Below are positions 1 to 5,447 of a stretch of 6,609 nt of DNA, one piece after another. Below the pieces are notes generated by a model. It did no database searches and was not told the origin of the DNA. It saw nothing but the letters and a program-made list of their open reading frames with translations. Position 1 is the stretch's first letter. Each line of letters starts with the position of its first letter. Origin of the DNA: Anaerolineaceae bacterium (GTDB lineage: Bacteria; Chloroflexota; Anaerolineae; Anaerolineales; Villigracilaceae); NCBI GenBank assembly GCA_022181005.1, contig BQMV01000153.1, positions 1 to 6,609 of the forward strand, read 5' to 3'. The position numbers and the translations under genes were made by a program.

Positions 1-57
1 GACGCGCTGGCGATCGAAGTAGGCGGATAGACCGATTGTCAGCGCGGTAACGGCAAT

Positions 58-88
58 AAAAAAGGACGCGTTGCGAGCGTCCTTTTTT
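58..88. terminator. Symmetric (bidirectional) intrinsic terminator after secF
   Basis: A perfect inverted repeat: GGACGC (64-69) pairs with GCGTCC (77-82) around a 7-nt loop. It is flanked by A6 at 58-63 and T6 at 83-88, which also pair. Read on the minus strand it begins 6 nt past the secF stop codon and ends in a U-run, so it should end the secD-secF transcript. The A/T symmetry means it would work equally on a plus-strand transcript entering from the left. The outermost bases 1-57 hold no gene I can support. Confidence 0.9.
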
Positions 89-94
89 GTCGAG

Positions 95-1042
95 TTAGGC
101 GGCAGCCTTTTTGCGTTTGAACCAATTTTCCCATTCGCGATTTTCCCAAACGACGAGGAAGGGCGCAGCGTTGAAAATGGAGGAGTATGTGCCGCTGAAG
201 ATACCGATCAGCAGGATGATCACAAAGTGGCGGATCGTATCTCCGCCGAAGAGAACGAGCGCTACCAGCGTGAAGATGACCGTCAGCTGCGTGACGAGCG
301 AGCGGTCGAGCGTTTGAACAATGGAATGATTAACCAGCGTTTCATAGTCCAGCCGGCGGTATACGCGCGAATTTTCTCGGACGCGGTCGAACACTACGAT
401 GGTATCGTGCACCGAAAAGCCGATAATAGTCAACATAGCGGTCAGAAAGAGAGCGTCCGCCTCCCAGCCGAGGAAGTAGCCGAACATGGCTTCCACGCCG
501 AGCACCACAAGCACATCGTGAAGCATGGCAAGAACAGCCGCCGCGCCGTAACGCATGGGATGCTCTACGCCGCGGAACGCCCACCAAATGTATAGCAAAA
601 TAGCGGCAGCCGCCATGAAGATGGCGACGCCGGCGGCGCGAGTCACTTCGGCGCCGACAGAGGCGCTGACCGACGTGAAGTTTAGCACTGTCACGGGACC
701 CGCGAACGCTTCGACTTTAGAAATGATAACGCTTTTGGTTTCATCGTTCATGGCGCGCGAACGGATTGCATAAGCGTTGTCTCCAAGCGGCTGGATGATC
801 GGATCTTTAACCGACTCTGCTTCGGTAGAGACTTCGTTGTAGATCGCCGTAATTTCGCTTGCGTTGGGGCGCGCGCTGTTGAATTCGATTTCCAATAGAG
901 AGCCGCCGCGGAAGTCAATGCCGAGACGAATCGGACCCTCGACCGGGTCTTGCTTCCAGTTGAGACCTAGGAAAACGAGCCCGGGGATGATCACGATCAA
1001 AGAGATGAGAAAGAAAATGTAGCGGTTTTTGATGATGTTCAT
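95..1042 (-). CDS. secF: Protein translocase subunit SecF
   Basis: SecF pairs with SecD in the cytoplasmic membrane and uses the proton motive force to help pull proteins out of the SecYEG channel after SecA has pushed them through. The 315-residue product is close to the usual SecF length. It has a first membrane segment at about residues 9-27, the conserved GIDFRGG motif at 41-47, and an extracytoplasmic domain to about 130. Five more hydrophobic segments follow at roughly 136-156, 167-188, 195-218, 249-266 and 272-298. The family signature VHDTIVVFDRVREN is at 211-224, and the C-terminus is basic (KRKKAAA). The ATG has a good Shine-Dalgarno, AGGA, 7 nt upstream, overlapping the secD stop codon. 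Only 9 nt separate the two genes, so they should be co-transcribed and translationally coupled. Nothing looks damaged. Confidence 0.97.
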   Translation of the reverse strand: MNIIKNRYIFFLISLIVIIPGLVFLGLNWKQDPVEGPIRLGIDFRGGSLLEIEFNSARPNASEITAIYNEVSTEAESVKDPIIQPLGDNAYAIRSRAMNDETKSVIISKVEAFAGPVTVLNFTSVSASVGAEVTRAAGVAIFMAAAAILLYIWWAFRGVEHPMRYGAAAVLAMLHDVLVVLGVEAMFGYFLGWEADALFLTAMLTIIGFSVHDTIVVFDRVRENSRVYRRLDYETLVNHSIVQTLDRSLVTQLTVIFTLVALVLFGGDTIRHFVIILLIGIFSGTYSSIFNAAPFLVVWENREWENWFKRKKAAA

Positions 1043-1049
1043 GTCAGAT

Positions 1050-1053
1050 TCCT
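1050..1053 (-). promoter_or_regulatory. secF ribosome binding site overlapping the secD stop
   Basis: On the minus strand the sequence is TAGGAATCTGACATG. The secD stop codon TAG shares its AG with the secF Shine-Dalgarno AGGA, which lies 7 nt before the secF ATG. Ribosomes ending secD therefore finish on the secF binding site, an arrangement that would keep the two subunits in balance. Confidence 0.75.
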
Positions 1054-2425
1054 ATAGCCCAAACCAACTGGGGTGTTCGCTGAATTTCAAATTATCGAGC
1101 GCAGTGTGTAAGAAGGTTCGGGTGACGAGGATTGCCGTAAATAATGAGACGAGCACGCCGAGCGCAAGGGTGACGGAGAAACCTTTCACCATGCTGGCTC
1201 CGAATGTGTTTCCGAAAATGAAGAGGATCAAACAAGTGATCAGCGTGGAACTGTTTGAGTCGCGAATGGAGGGCCAGGCGCGACTCCAGGCGATATCAAT
1301 AGACTGACGTAGGTTCTTGCCGGCGCGCAGTTCTTCTTTGAGCCGTTCAAAGATCAATACGTTTGCGTCAACCGCCATGCCGATACTTAAGATAAAGCCT
1401 GCAATGCCGGGCAGCGTTAACACAACAGGAATTAACTTGAACAACATCAACGAGAGCAACGAATAGATGATCAGCGCCAATGCCGCGAGCGCGCCCGGCA
1501 TGCGGTAGTATAGCGTCATGAACAAGATGACGACGATTAATCCGAGGACGCCCGCTTGCACGCTTTTGCGAACCGATTCTTCGCCGAGTGTTGGTCCCAC
1601 TGTGCGGCTTTCGACGATCTTGATCGGAATAGGCAACGCGCCTGAGCGCAATTGAACCGCCAGCGCGTTTGCCGACTCGAGCGTAAAACTGCCGGAGATG
1701 CTGCCTTGCCCGCCGAGAATGGGTTGGTTGATCACAGGCGCCGAGATAACTTGCTTATCGAGCGTGATGGCGAGATACTTGCCGACGTTCTTCGAAGTAT
1801 AGTCGCCGAAAATGGTCGAACCTTTTTGGGTCAGCGTGAAGTTGATGACGTATTGCCCAGAGTTGTCTTGTCCTACCGTAGCCGAGTCTAAATCGGCGCC
1901 GGTCATGACGGTATGATAAATGATAGCGTTGGCGTCGGGAGGCGTCTCTGAGTCGGGAGATACGCTAGTCGGCTCGCTTGCTCCGAAGTCGGTCTGGATG
2001 ATCGTGCCCTCAGGGGCCGGTGTATTTCCCATGTCTACGAATTCGAGCGAGGCGGTTTTCTTGAGCGAGGCGACAACCTCGTCAGAGTTGGTCGCGCCGG
2101 GGAATTCTGCCACAATGCGGCGATCGCCAGCTACTTGCATAACCACTTCGCTGACTCCTAGTCCGTTTGCGCGGTTTTCCAAAATGTTCTTAGCGTTGGT
2201 CATGTCTTCCGCCTTAACTACGCGGTCGGCGGGAACGTCAGCCTCAAGCAGGGTTTGCAGCCCGCCGCGCAGGTCAAGCCCGAGTTTGACTTCCACGTTG
2301 CGATTTACAAGCGGCTTGTCGCTGAAGGGACTGGGAACGTATAAGGTTTTGCTTAAATCCACCCAAAGGGCGAAAATAACGAGCGCGGCGATAATTGAGA
2401 GCCAAAGAGTTTTATTTCGATACAT
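1052..2425 (-). CDS. secD: Protein translocase subunit SecD
   Basis: SecD is the larger partner of SecF in the accessory export complex. Residue numbers here count from the upstream ATG at 2437; subtract 4 for the chosen start. There is an N-terminal membrane segment (10-27), the D1 motif GLDLRGG (53-59), and a first periplasmic region with ENRANGLGVSE (87-97). A Pro/Ser-rich linker (about 157-170) and the second periplasmic domain follow. Five membrane segments then lie between about 292 and 444, including SIGMAVDANVLIFERLKEEL (351-370). The length resembles the short SecD of many non-proteobacteria rather than the 615-residue E. coli form. Three in-frame ATGs lie at 2437, 2431 and 2425. I chose 2425 because GGAG (2432-2435) sits 6 nt before it, while the first ATG has only a T-run upstream. 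Annotation pipelines may prefer 2437 (461 residues). secF follows 9 nt later. Confidence 0.95.
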   Translation of the reverse strand: MYRNKTLWLSIIAALVIFALWVDLSKTLYVPSPFSDKPLVNRNVEVKLGLDLRGGLQTLLEADVPADRVVKAEDMTNAKNILENRANGLGVSEVVMQVAGDRRIVAEFPGATNSDEVVASLKKTASLEFVDMGNTPAPEGTIIQTDFGASEPTSVSPDSETPPDANAIIYHTVMTGADLDSATVGQDNSGQYVINFTLTQKGSTIFGDYTSKNVGKYLAITLDKQVISAPVINQPILGGQGSISGSFTLESANALAVQLRSGALPIPIKIVESRTVGPTLGEESVRKSVQAGVLGLIVVILFMTLYYRMPGALAALALIIYSLLSLMLFKLIPVVLTLPGIAGFILSIGMAVDANVLIFERLKEELRAGKNLRQSIDIAWSRAWPSIRDSNSSTLITCLILFIFGNTFGASMVKGFSVTLALGVLVSLFTAILVTRTFLHTALDNLKFSEHPSWFGL

Positions 2426-2431
2426 ATCCAT

Positions 2432-2435
2432 CTCC
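2432..2435 (-). promoter_or_regulatory. secD ribosome binding site that decides the start
   Basis: The minus strand reads TGGATGGAGATGGATATG. GGAG is 6 nt from the third ATG (2423-2425), abuts the second ATG and overlaps the first. Ordinary Shine-Dalgarno spacing therefore favours translation from 2425. The alternative starts differ only by four N-terminal residues. Confidence 0.6.
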
Positions 2436-2440
2436 ATCCA

Positions 2441-2465
2441 AAAAAATGTGGCGCTGTGGCGCCAC
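2441..2465 (-). terminator. Hairpin plus T-run between the kinase gene and secD
   Basis: On the minus strand a perfect 7-bp stem, GTGGCGC / GCGCCAC, closes a 4-nt CACA loop (2448-2465). It is followed by A and then six Ts (2441-2446). This is the form of an intrinsic terminator. It lies downstream of the kinase-like gene and immediately before the secD ribosome binding site, so it could end the phosphatase-kinase transcript. It also lies inside the leader that the 2475-2480 promoter would make, so it might instead attenuate secD or cap its mRNA with a 5' stem-loop. The sequence alone does not decide. Confidence 0.6.
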
Positions 2466-2474
2466 GCGGCGATG

Positions 2475-2480
2475 ATTATA
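2475..2480 (-). promoter_or_regulatory. Putative secD promoter, consensus -10 box
   Basis: The minus strand carries a perfect TATAAT in the 23-nt gap between the kinase stop (2489) and the hairpin at 2465. No good -35 hexamer is seen at 16-18 bp spacing; the AT-rich tract upstream might serve as a UP-like element. A transcript starting about 7 nt downstream would begin just before the hairpin and carry a leader of roughly 40 nt to the secD ATG. The perfect -10 and its position are seen in the sequence. Promoter function is inferred. Confidence 0.5.
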
Positions 2481-2488
2481 CTCTGATT

Positions 2489-2863
2489 TTAAACTTTTTT
2501 ACGGTCGAGTGTGGAGATGAAATTGAGCGCAATTTGGAGAATTTCGTTGGGAGTCAATGAGTCTGTTTCGATGATCAAGTCCGCCTGTTCGCGCGCGTGC
2601 GCTAGACGGCGCAATTGCTCTTCGTAATCCGCCGTCTGCCAGTTGAATTTCTTGCGGGCAACGATGCTGTGAAAGGATGCGTTGAGATAGATGAGCGCAT
2701 CAGGGTTGGCGATGACGCGCCACATCGTTGGCGCGAAAGAATGTTCTTGCGCGATATGCCGGCAGCGATAGCCAAGCGCTTCCAGCTTTTCCATTAAGGT
2801 TGACTTTCCCGATCCGCACGGACCGACAATGCCGATCCATTTCTTTGTATACGGATGTTCCAT
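2489..2863 (-). CDS. Small P-loop kinase-like NTPase
   Basis: This 124-residue protein carries a clear Walker A motif, GPCGSGKST (residues 14-22), right after a short beta strand (KWIGIVG). The remainder resembles compact nucleoside, shikimate or cytidylate-type kinases. LIYLNAS is followed by a basic, lid-like stretch RKKFNWQTADYEEQLRR, and ADLIIETDSLTPNEILQIAL resembles the closing strand and helix of those folds. It is shorter than the usual 170 or more residues, so some lid or substrate-binding parts are missing or reduced, and no substrate can be named. It begins 14 nt after the phosphatase stop with a weak GGCGG-type ribosome site. Co-transcription suggests, without proving, that it acts with the phosphatase. 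I do not recognise a named gene. Confidence 0.85.
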   Translation of the reverse strand: MEHPYTKKWIGIVGPCGSGKSTLMEKLEALGYRCRHIAQEHSFAPTMWRVIANPDALIYLNASFHSIVARKKFNWQTADYEEQLRRLAHAREQADLIIETDSLTPNEILQIALNFISTLDRKKV

Positions 2864-2877
2864 TATCTTGCCGCCTG

Positions 2878-3582
2878 TTAAGGGACGGGCAGACTGACGG
2901 TCATGCGGCGGACGGCGTCGCCTTCATTAGGCGCGACCTTCAAGACGACCACGCTGACGTCGTCCGCCGGGCGATTGTCGTCGAGCCTGACGGCTTGCGC
3001 GAGAAGTGTATCTGCCAGCGTTTGCGGACTCGGAGCCTGATCTTCAAGCGTAGCGCGGAGGATTTCGCCGACGTTCACCGGCGTCCCGCGTCGTTCGCCG
3101 GCGTGCACTAATCCGTCAGTATAGATGACGACGATCAACTCGGGCTGAATTGGAAGTTCGGTGATGAGCGGGCGCACATCGCGCGAGACGCCTAACGGAA
3201 CGCTTTCTATATCCAGCTTGTCAATTTGCTCGCCCTGACAAATATATAGCGGAGATGGATTGTTGCGCGTGAGAACGATCGTGCGGCTTTGCAGATCGAG
3301 GGAGACGATGTTTAGCGTGCAAATGACCTTGCCGTGTTTGTCGGTGTAGAGCGCGTCGGAAGCAGCGCGCGCCGCGGCTCCATCGCGGACGCCTTCGGCG
3401 AGCAACCCAATCACTTTGCGGACGACCATCTGCGAAACGGCTTTCGCGCCGCGCCCAGAAGTTTGCCCGTCGGCGAGGACGACCGAGAGTCCGCCGTTTG
3501 GGCGTTCGACGACTTCGAGCGTGTCGCCGCTTTCAGACACGGCATACTTATTAACCTTTGCTACCGCAATTTGTAGTTCCAT
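2878..3582 (-). CDS. SpoIIE/RsbX-type PP2C serine phosphatase
   Basis: The 234-residue product is essentially one PPM/SpoIIE-family phosphatase domain with no sensor domain. These metal-dependent enzymes remove phosphate from serine, often on anti-anti-sigma factors of partner-switching pathways. The expected metal-binding acidic residues are present: SGD at 18-20, ADGQTSGRGAKA at 37-48 with D38, YTDGLVHAG at 154-162 with D156, and RPADDVSVVVL at 204-214 with D207 and D208. The motifs NNPSPLYI (107-114) and SVPLGV (127-132) also fit the family. The lack of a sensory domain resembles RsbX more than RsbU. No anti-sigma or STAS gene is in the window, so the substrate is unknown. A downstream P-loop gene follows in the same unit. 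The start has no well-placed Shine-Dalgarno but has a -10-like box just upstream. Confidence 0.9.
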   Translation of the reverse strand: MELQIAVAKVNKYAVSESGDTLEVVERPNGGLSVVLADGQTSGRGAKAVSQMVVRKVIGLLAEGVRDGAAARAASDALYTDKHGKVICTLNIVSLDLQSRTIVLTRNNPSPLYICQGEQIDKLDIESVPLGVSRDVRPLITELPIQPELIVVIYTDGLVHAGERRGTPVNVGEILRATLEDQAPSPQTLADTLLAQAVRLDDNRPADDVSVVVLKVAPNEGDAVRRMTVSLPVP

Positions 3583-3588
3583 GCCCTG

Positions 3589-3594
3589 ATTTTA
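3589..3594 (-). promoter_or_regulatory. Putative -10 box for a leaderless phosphatase mRNA
   Basis: The minus strand has TAAAAT ending 6 nt before the phosphatase ATG, exactly where a -10 box would lie if transcription began on the A of the ATG. The intervening CAGGGC places its purine-rich bases too close to the ATG for a normal ribosome site. The -35 region (3612-3617, ATGTTA) matches poorly. Leaderless transcription is an inference from this spacing. Confidence 0.45.
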
Positions 3595-3619
3595 CACTAT
3601 GAAAGACGCGCTAACATCC

Positions 3620-3648
3620 TTGACGTTCTAGTGTCCTGCCGCTATAAT
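3620..3648 (+). promoter_or_regulatory. Sigma70-type promoter of rpmF
   Basis: TTGACG (3620-3625) and TATAAT (3643-3648) are separated by exactly 17 bp, eleven of twelve consensus bases. Transcription should start near 3655, giving a leader of about 60 nt before the rpmF ATG. This is the strongest promoter in the window, as expected for a ribosomal protein gene. It is divergent from the phosphatase promoter. Confidence 0.88.
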
Positions 3649-3661
3649 CCATCCGCTTCAA

Positions 3662-3690
3662 GCAAAAATTTGCGGGGCGATAACCCCTGC
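3662..3690 (+). promoter_or_regulatory. Structured leader segment of rpmF mRNA
   Basis: Two short inverted repeats share bases and so compete. GCAAA (3662-3666) can pair with TTTGC (3669-3673). Alternatively GC-GGGG (3672-3677) can pair with CCCC-T-GC (3684-3690) around CGATAA, with one bulged T. The second, GC-rich hairpin ends 13 nt before the Shine-Dalgarno, so it leaves the ribosome site free. It may stabilise the mRNA or take part in control. No known leader family is recognised. Confidence 0.3.
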
Positions 3691-3702
3691 CAGCGCTATT
3701 TA

Positions 3703-3710
3703 TAAGGAGA
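3703..3710 (+). promoter_or_regulatory. Strong rpmF ribosome binding site
   Basis: TAAGGAGA contains a full AAGGAG core, with 7 nt between GGAG and the ATG at 3717. It is the best Shine-Dalgarno in the window and fixes the rpmF start. It contrasts with fabD and the 5018 gene, which have none. Confidence 0.85.
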
Positions 3711-3716
3711 AAGATA

Positions 3717-3917
3717 ATGCCCCCACATCCAAAACGCAAGCACTCGAGAAGCCGGCGAGACAGCCGCCGCGCTCACGACGCCTTGCAACCTCGCAATCTG
3801 ATCGCCTGTTCGAACTGCGGTTCTATGCGCCTTCCGCATACGGTCTGCCCGAACTGCGGCTTCTACGAAGGTCGCGAAGTTATTGCGATCAAAAAAGATA
3901 AGAAGAAATCGGAATAA
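3717..3917 (+). CDS. rpmF: Large ribosomal subunit protein bL32
   Basis: The 66-residue product has the standard bL32 layout. A very basic N-terminus begins MPPHPKRKHSRSRRDSRRAH, followed by a zinc ribbon with CSNC (C31, C34) and CPNC (C44, C47), then FYEGREV and a lysine-rich tail. It is a structural protein of the 50S subunit. All four zinc ligands are present, so this is the zinc-binding form rather than the zinc-free paralogue some bacteria keep for zinc shortage. It has its own strong promoter and ribosome site and is followed by a hairpin terminator. The fabD gene comes next, consistent with the common association of rpmF with fatty-acid synthesis genes. Confidence 0.97.
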   Translation: MPPHPKRKHSRSRRDSRRAHDALQPRNLIACSNCGSMRLPHTVCPNCGFYEGREVIAIKKDKKKSE

Positions 3918-3937
3918 GGGCGGGGTCTTCTCGCCTG

Positions 3938-3973
3938 AAACGGGTCGTGACGAACACGACCCGTTTGTGTTTT
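3938..3973 (+). terminator. Intrinsic terminator or attenuator between rpmF and fabD
   Basis: AAACGGGTCGT (3938-3948) pairs perfectly over 11 bp with ACGACCCGTTT (3956-3966) around the 7-nt loop GACGAAC. An interrupted T-tract, GTGTTTT (3967-3973), follows. It should release most rpmF transcripts. The end of the hairpin is only 15 nt before the fabD ATG and no clear fabD promoter is seen in the gap. Partial read-through from rpmF is therefore a plausible way to set fabD expression below that of L32. Confidence 0.8.
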
Positions 3974-3981
3974 AAATAATT

Positions 3982-4926
3982 ATGAAACTTATTTCACAAC
4001 CTACAGCATTTCTCTTTCCCGGTCAAGGATCGCAAAAAGTGGGCATGGGGAAGGACCTTGCCGCGAATGACGCCCATGCGAAAGCGCTTTTTGACGAGGC
4101 GGACGCGGTCCTTGGTTTTCCTTTCTCGAACATGATGTGGGAGGGACCTGATTCTCAACTCAACGAAACCGTTAATACGCAGCCGGCGTTGTATATCCAT
4201 TCTATGGCGGCATGGAAGACATTTAAGCGCCTGTACCCAGACTTTGAGTCAGCCGCATTTGCGGGACATTCGCTCGGTGAATTATCCGCGTTGACGGCGG
4301 CGGGCGCGCTGTCGTTTGCCGATGGACTCACGCTTGTCTGCATGCGCGGTGAGCTGATGAAGCGCGCCGGCGAATTAAATCCTGGCGGCATGGCGGCGAT
4401 CCTCGGCGTGGATATTCCGACGTTGGAGAAGGTCTGCGCGGAGGCGAGCGCGGAAGGCGAACTCGTGCAAGTGGCGAACGATAATTGCCCAGGGCAGGTA
4501 GTGATCTCGGGGCATAGCTCTGCGCTTGAGCGCGCGCTAGCGCGCGCTCAAGCCGCTGGCGCGAGACGGGCGATGGCGCTTGCAGTCAGTATTGCGGCGC
4601 ATTCGCCGCTGATGAATTCGATTCAAGCGGAATGGAATGCGGCGGTAGATGCCTGTGCGATAGGCGCGCCGAAAATTCCCGTGATTGGCAATGTTCATGC
4701 GAACACGCTGACGACGGCGGAGGAATTGCGCGCCGACCTCAAAGCGCAGATGCAATCGCGCGTGCGTTGGACTGAATCTATAGAAACGATGCGCGCAATG
4801 GGCGTCAAAGCGTACGTTGAGACGGGAAGCGGCGAGGTGTTGCTGGGGCTAGTCAAGCGAATTGACGCATCCGCCGCCCGATTCCCGCTGGGCACGCCGG
4901 AAGATTTCGCGGCGTTGGAACCATAA
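3982..4926 (+). CDS. fabD: Malonyl-CoA:acyl carrier protein transacylase
   Basis: FabD moves malonyl groups from CoA to acyl carrier protein, supplying the extender unit for type II fatty acid synthesis in the cytoplasm. The 314-residue length is normal. The oxyanion-loop motif FPGQGSQ is at 12-18, the nucleophile elbow GHSLGE at 95-100 with catalytic S97, the carboxylate-binding arginine at R122 (MRGELM), and the catalytic histidine at H207 (AAHSPL). The C-terminal GSGEVLLGLVKRI (282-294) also fits. All key residues are intact. The start is fixed by the usual short lead before PGQGSQ, yet no Shine-Dalgarno lies upstream, only AT-rich TTTTAAATAATT. Translation may rely on an unstructured leader, or a leaderless message, after the rpmF hairpin. 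A 30-bp perfect palindrome lies within the gene at 4524-4553. Confidence 0.97.
   Translation: MKLISQPTAFLFPGQGSQKVGMGKDLAANDAHAKALFDEADAVLGFPFSNMMWEGPDSQLNETVNTQPALYIHSMAAWKTFKRLYPDFESAAFAGHSLGELSALTAAGALSFADGLTLVCMRGELMKRAGELNPGGMAAILGVDIPTLEKVCAEASAEGELVQVANDNCPGQVVISGHSSALERALARAQAAGARRAMALAVSIAAHSPLMNSIQAEWNAAVDACAIGAPKIPVIGNVHANTLTTAEELRADLKAQMQSRVRWTESIETMRAMGVKAYVETGSGEVLLGLVKRIDASAARFPLGTPEDFAALEP
4524..4553. repeat. Perfect 30-bp palindrome inside fabD
   Basis: The left arm GCTTGAGCGCGCGCT is followed directly by its exact reverse complement, centred on TA at 4538-4539, with no spacer. It encodes residues of the helical stretch ALERALARAQA in FabD. The central alternating GC tract could favour cruciform or Z-form DNA and a strong mRNA hairpin. 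It may only reflect codon choice in an Ala/Arg-rich helix. Confidence 0.85.
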
Positions 4927-4931
4927 AGACT

Positions 4932-4991
4932 CGTGGGGCGGGATGCCATCCCGCCGATTAGCAGGTGTGCGGGATAGCATCCCGCTCCACG
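4932..4991. repeat. 60-bp REP-like palindromic element
   Basis: Two 23-nt arms (4932-4954 and 4969-4991) are inverted copies differing at two positions, both transitions, around a 14-nt loop or spacer. Each arm also carries its own palindrome, GCGGGAT..ATCCCGC: hairpin 4937-4955 and hairpin 4969-4985. The DNA or RNA can therefore fold as one long hairpin or as two hairpins closed by CGTGG/CCACG. It begins 5 nt after the fabD stop and has no following T-run. It therefore looks like a dispersed REP/BIME or MITE-like element rather than a standard terminator, though it may protect the fabD mRNA 3' end. No other copy is in the window. Confidence 0.75.
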
Positions 4992-5000
4992 GAAATAATT

Positions 5001-5009
5001 TGCTATACT
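5001..5009 (+). promoter_or_regulatory. Extended -10 promoter for the 5018 gene
   Basis: TGCTATACT contains an extended -10 (TG, one base, then TATACT at 5004-5009). The ATG follows 8 nt after the box, so transcription would start at or within one to two bases of the ATG. No Shine-Dalgarno is present in CTTCATTA. The -35 position falls in the last bases of the palindromic element and has no match. Confidence 0.55.
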
Positions 5010-5017
5010 CTTCATTA

Positions 5018-5446
5018 ATGACAAATTTAGAAACCCGAATCGAAAATGCGAAGAAGACCATCACCGGCAACGAGTCATTGCTTGATATGCTGGATGCCGA
5101 AGCCGCGACTCTGTTGCTGAATTGGGGTATGGAACTTGCGGGTAGTATCGCGCAATCTACCGCAGACTTGGACGATCCGTCCGCCGAGTTGAACATGGAA
5201 CCGAGACTCAAAGCCTTGCGGCAATTCATACGCGCGGCGGGAAATTGGGCGGCTGGTCTGTATGTCGATTCTGAGAGCCAGTCGCAGTTGCAAGATAAAT
5301 TACTTCAACAGTTGAAGATTATGCGCGGCGCGAGCGCGAGCCTGCCGGCTGCGGATGAATTGAACGCTTGCCTGTTGAGCGCGCACGGCGCGATGCAGGA
5401 ACAATCTATTCTGAAGTTGAAAGAATTGTTGGAAAAATCGGGCTAA
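5018..5446 (+). CDS. Unrecognised 142-residue helical protein
   Basis: The product begins MTNLETRIENAKK and is predicted by eye to be almost wholly alpha-helical. There are amphipathic stretches at about 1-46, 60-85, 90-104 and 115-141, acidic overall character, and no signal peptide or membrane segment. It contains few aromatic residues and a single cysteine (NACLLS). I recognise no family or catalytic motif and assign no function. The open frame extends upstream to 4862 but runs through the fabD end and the palindromic element. I chose the ATG at 5018 for its position just after an extended -10 box. The phospholipase D gene begins one base after its stop, so the two are almost certainly one transcript with coupled translation. 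This suggests a shared role or shared regulation. Confidence 0.75.
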   Translation: MTNLETRIENAKKTITGNESLLDMLDAEAATLLLNWGMELAGSIAQSTADLDDPSAELNMEPRLKALRQFIRAAGNWAAGLYVDSESQSQLQDKLLQQLKIMRGASASLPAADELNACLLSAHGAMQEQSILKLKELLEKSG

Positions 5447-5447
5447 A

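Noticed and set aside
1..60. A minus-strand open frame with a hydrophobic run (FIAVTALTIGLSAYF) and a plus-strand frame ending DALAIEVGG at TAG 28-30
   Set aside because: The minus frame has no ATG, GTG or TTG start before the terminator and secF. The plus frame is only ten codons long. Either could be the edge of a neighbouring gene, but the sequence shown cannot support one.
71..595. Long plus-strand open frame opposite secF
   Set aside because: It is antisense to a clear secF and its start lies inside the terminator. The product is polar and low-complexity, with no domain, as expected of a shadow frame.
929..944. Short inverted repeat GACCC..GGGTC inside secF
   Set aside because: A 5-bp stem in a coding region is expected by chance and has no regulatory context.
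1920..2486. Plus-strand open frame of 188 codons opposite secD
   Set aside because: It is Ser/Thr/Ala-rich shadow translation antisense to secD conserved motifs, with no ribosome site and no recognisable domain.
4862..4931. Possibility that the palindromic element is simply the fabD terminator
   Set aside because: No T-run follows it on either strand and the arms are themselves palindromic, so it is recorded as a repeat. A minor role in ending or protecting the mRNA stays possible.
4862..5017. Upstream extension of the 142-residue gene to an ATG-less or earlier start within fabD
   Set aside because: The extra 52 residues would be encoded by the fabD 3' end in another frame and by the palindromic element. 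The ATG at 5018 directly follows a good extended -10 box.
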